A stretch of 64,000 nt of DNA from Woeseia oceani (lineage in GTDB: Bacteria; Pseudomonadota; Gammaproteobacteria; Steroidobacterales; Woeseiaceae). Made by a program: the position numbers and the translations under genes. The notes under the pieces were generated by a model. The model made no database searches. It saw only the letters and a program-made list of their open reading frames with translations, and was not told the DNA's origin. Of the stretch, positions 61,885 to 64,000 are shown piece after piece (the stretch's first letter is position 1; the number at the start of each line of letters is the position of its first letter). The stretch lies in the NCBI RefSeq assembly GCF_001677435.1, contig NZ_CP016268.1:496001-560000 (forward strand). The letters are read 5' to 3'.

Positions 61885-62664
61885 TCACTGTGCGCTGATG
61901 CCACCGTCAATGCGCAGTTCACTCCCCGTAACAAACCCTGACTCGTCCGAAGCCAGGTACAACACCGCATAGGCAACGTCATCGGTTGTGCCGATTTTTC
62001 CCAGTGGAACCTGCCGGGCGAGTTTGCCGAGTGCCAGCTCCCGGTCCGCGCCTTGCGCCAAACCATCAAGGATCGGAGTATCCACGAACACCGGGTGCAC
62101 GGAGTTGCAGCGAATATTGCTTTGCGTACGCGCGCAATGCAGAGCGACCGATTTGCTAAGGTGACCTACTGCGGCTTTGGCGGAGTTGTACGCAGCAAGA
62201 TTGTGTCCGGCAATGATCCCGGAGATCGACGAAATGTTGATGATGGAGCCGCCGCCGCTGTGACGCATGAGCGGGATGGCGAGCTTGCAACCCAGAAACA
62301 CGCTGTCGAGATCCACCGCGTGTACGTGCCGCCAGTTCTCCAGAGTTTCATCCTCAACGTTCGCCAAAGCGCCGATACCGGCATTATTGACCAGTATGTG
62401 CAAGCCGCCCCAGGTCTTTTCCACCGTCGTCACGGCTCGTTGCCAGTCATCCGCTGAACATACATCGTGTCGGCAGGCGACAGCATGTCCCGGATACTGT
62501 TGATTAATTGCTGCTGCTTGTTGCTCAACACCAGCGGTATTGATATCCGTCAGCAGGACTCTCGCACCTTCGGCGGCGAGTTGCCTGGCACAGGCGGCAC
62601 CAATGCCTTGTGCAGCGCCGGTTACCAGCGCAATCTTGTTCTCGACCCGACCCACAGCTTGCAT
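61885..62664 (-). CDS. Short-chain dehydrogenase/reductase
   Basis: A 259-residue classical SDR. The cofactor motif is GAAQGIGAA near residue 16, NNAG lies in LVNNAGIGALAN, and the catalytic Ser, Tyr and Lys are in NISSISG and AAYNSAKAAV. The C-terminal GSELRIDGGISAQ is the usual family end. Asp near the end of the second strand (LLTDINTAG) favours NAD. The order resembles hydroxysteroid dehydrogenase-like members; substrate unknown. It is divergent from the quinone oxidoreductase. Confidence 0.88.
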   Translation of the reverse strand: MQAVGRVENKIALVTGAAQGIGAACARQLAAEGARVLLTDINTAGVEQQAAAINQQYPGHAVACRHDVCSADDWQRAVTTVEKTWGGLHILVNNAGIGALANVEDETLENWRHVHAVDLDSVFLGCKLAIPLMRHSGGGSIINISSISGIIAGHNLAAYNSAKAAVGHLSKSVALHCARTQSNIRCNSVHPVFVDTPILDGLAQGADRELALGKLARQVPLGKIGTTDDVAYAVLYLASDESGFVTGSELRIDGGISAQ

Positions 62665-62791
62665 CCTGTCCCCGTGACAATCGCTATCATTCTACGTGCG
62701 CCTGCGAATTCCTGACAGCTTGCGGCTGTACTTAATATTTGCTGACCGCTTCGTTATGCTGGGCGCCCTCCCGAGATGAAGGCAGAACAGC

Positions 62792-63766
62792 ATGAAAACG
62801 CACGCTATCAGAATCAATGAGTACGGCGGACCGGATGTCCTGCAGCTTGTCGAGGTCGAGGTTCCGGAGCTGGGTCCGGGTGAGGCTCGCGTCCGGCACA
62901 CGGCGATCGGTCTCAATTTTATCGATACCTATCATCGCAGCGGACTGTACCCGGGCGCGTTGCCAAGCGGATTAGGTAGTGAAGCTGCCGGCATCGTCGA
63001 GGCGGTCGGTGATCATGTGACCGACGTCAAAGTCGGTGATCGAGTGGTCTACACCGGTATGCCGGCCGACAGTTATTCTGAAGTGCGGAATTTTCCGGCA
63101 GCACGTCTTGTGCAAATACCGGAAGGCGTTTCCGATGAGCAAGCGGCGGCAACCTTATTGAAAGGGCTGACTGCGTGGTATTTGCTGCACCACAGTTATC
63201 CCGTGAAGCCCGGCGATAACGTCTTGCTGTACGCGGCTGCCGGTGGCGTTGGTCTGTTGGCTGCGCAGTGGGCCAGGCACCTCGGTGTGCGGGTTATCGG
63301 TGTGGTCAGTACCGAGGAAAAGGCAGCACTTGCGCGTGCCAATGGCTGTGCTGAAATCATTATGGCCAACGATGACGTGCCGGCCTGCGTGCGCGAGATG
63401 ACCGCCGGCGTTGGCGTCGCCGCTGTCTATGATTCTGTCGGGAAAGACACCTTTATGGCGTCGCTCGATTGCTTGCGACCGCACGGCGTGATGGTTACTT
63501 TCGGCAATGCGTCCGGACCGGTGGCGCCGTTTGCGCCAGCTGAGCTCGCCAAGCGTCATTCTCTCTACGTCACCCGCCCGGTACTGTTCGATTTTGTCAC
63601 TACGCGACCACAATTGCTGGAGGCCTGCGGCAAGCTGTTTGAGGTTCTTGGCAACGGCGCGGTCAAGGTGTCGATCAATCAACGTTACTCACTGCGCGAT
63701 GCGGCGACGGCGCATCGGGACCTGGAAGCACGCAAGACCAGCGGTTCCACCATTCTGGTGCCGTGA
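62792..63766 (+). CDS. NADPH:quinone oxidoreductase (QOR family)
   Basis: A 324-residue zinc-free medium-chain reductase. GLNFIDTYHRSGLYP and LPSGLGSEAAGIVEAVG are the QOR N-terminal signatures, and LLYAAAGGVGLLAAQWARHLG is the dinucleotide loop. No zinc-binding cysteine set is present. It reduces quinones or enals in the cytosol and is a single-gene unit. Confidence 0.92.
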   Translation: MKTHAIRINEYGGPDVLQLVEVEVPELGPGEARVRHTAIGLNFIDTYHRSGLYPGALPSGLGSEAAGIVEAVGDHVTDVKVGDRVVYTGMPADSYSEVRNFPAARLVQIPEGVSDEQAAATLLKGLTAWYLLHHSYPVKPGDNVLLYAAAGGVGLLAAQWARHLGVRVIGVVSTEEKAALARANGCAEIIMANDDVPACVREMTAGVGVAAVYDSVGKDTFMASLDCLRPHGVMVTFGNASGPVAPFAPAELAKRHSLYVTRPVLFDFVTTRPQLLEACGKLFEVLGNGAVKVSINQRYSLRDAATAHRDLEARKTSGSTILVP

Positions 63767-63785
63767 GAACCGCAATCGCCGGGCT

Positions 63786-63807
63786 GGGACTGACAGGCCG
63801 TAGTCCC
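63786..63807. terminator. Stem-loop between convergent genes
   Basis: GGGACT (63786-63791) pairs with AGTCCC (63802-63807), and CGCC and GGCG outside can extend the stem with a bulge. It lies between the quinone oxidoreductase stop and the convergent permease stop, so it could end both transcripts. Confidence 0.45.
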
Positions 63808-63817
63808 GGCGTTGGTC

Positions 63818-64000
63818 TCAGAGTGGCTGCAGCGGCCACAGCCACGGCAGCAGGATCATCGTCGCGGCAAAGACGACCAGCGTAAGCGGGATGCCAACCT
63901 TCAGGTAGTCGACAAAGCGGTAGCCGCCCGGACCCATGACCAACGTGTTCGATGGATGGGAGATCGGGCTCATGAAGCTGGCCGCAGCCATCGCTATGGC
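63818..64000 (-). CDS. SLC13-type anion permease, C-terminal end (cut by window edge)
   Basis: The last 60 residues of a membrane transporter. ASFMSPISHPSNTLVMGPGGYRF is the conserved motif before the final helix in SLC13/ArsB-type divalent anion symporters, and the last helix (VGIPLTLVVFAATMILLPWLWPL) ends the protein. Whether it carries sulfate, a dicarboxylate or another anion cannot be told from this part. Confidence 0.8.
   Translation of the reverse strand, partial: AIAMAAASFMSPISHPSNTLVMGPGGYRFVDYLKVGIPLTLVVFAATMILLPWLWPLQPL

Noticed and set aside
62590-62605. GGCACCA inside the SDR gene as another taurine operator
   Set aside because: It is preceded by GC rather than TT, lies in coding sequence and far from taurine genes.

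Overview
This window looks like a stretch of a GC-rich gammaproteobacterial chromosome. The evidence is an ExeA/GspB type II secretion pair, NudC, GshA, a PspF/PspA/PspB/PspC operon with a sigma-54 promoter, a TonB-dependent receptor and FadE. The complete mevalonate pathway and the unusual arginine operon are not enterobacterial and point to a marine or sediment lineage such as the Woeseiaceae or a Xanthomonadales relative; that placement is inference. I saw no rRNA, tRNA, CRISPR array, transposase or prophage gene.

Layout. (1) Positions 1-7313, minus strand: a tightly packed arginine operon argR-argG-(P-loop protein)-argC-argD-argF'-argB-argH, led by an ARG-box-like site. The transcarbamylase belongs to the N-acetyl-/N-succinylornithine type, not the ornithine type, and an uncharacterised BioD-like P-loop protein sits between argG and argC. 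(2) 7458-9813: esterase, NRDE protein, NudC. (3) 10139-25675: a taurine (or taurine-conjugate) catabolic locus. It holds a TonB-dependent receptor, a D-aminoacylase-type amidohydrolase and an AGCS symporter; pta and tpa, which are divergent; xsc in one operon with two exported amidohydrolases; and a TauR-like MocR regulator. The nonamer TTGGCACCA stands upstream of all three parts and is a candidate shared operator. (4) 25868-29762: an FlhC-like regulator divergent from a protein with a possible FlhD-like start, an ABC exporter and an SRAP protein. (5) 29728-36106, minus strand: a FakA-FakB-like fusion, gspB, gspA, dinB, ispA. (6) 36266-42574: the mevalonate pathway (mvaD, phosphomevalonate kinase, an HMG-CoA reductase-mevalonate kinase fusion, idi, and convergent mvaS), which with ispA leads from acetoacetyl-CoA to farnesyl diphosphate. 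(7) 42663-48569: a DUF4399 lipoprotein, fadE, mdh, and an ECF sigma factor with a putative anti-sigma partner. (8) 48801-51439: a palindromic operator, a small exported protein, a YtrA-type GntR regulator and an ABC exporter. (9) 51452-55027: the psp stress operon with extra members. (10) 55030-64000: a GGDEF/EAL protein, a bactofilin, gshA, two unknown exported proteins, an SDR, a quinone oxidoreductase and the end of an SLC13-type permease.

Most exciting reading: region 3 forms a self-consistent route (outer-membrane uptake, periplasmic amide hydrolysis, inner-membrane symport, transamination, desulfonation to acetyl phosphate, acetyl-CoA) tied together by one DNA motif. This suggests use of a taurine amide rather than free taurine alone. 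The arginine operon P-loop gene and the HMGR-MVK fusion are the next most interesting points.
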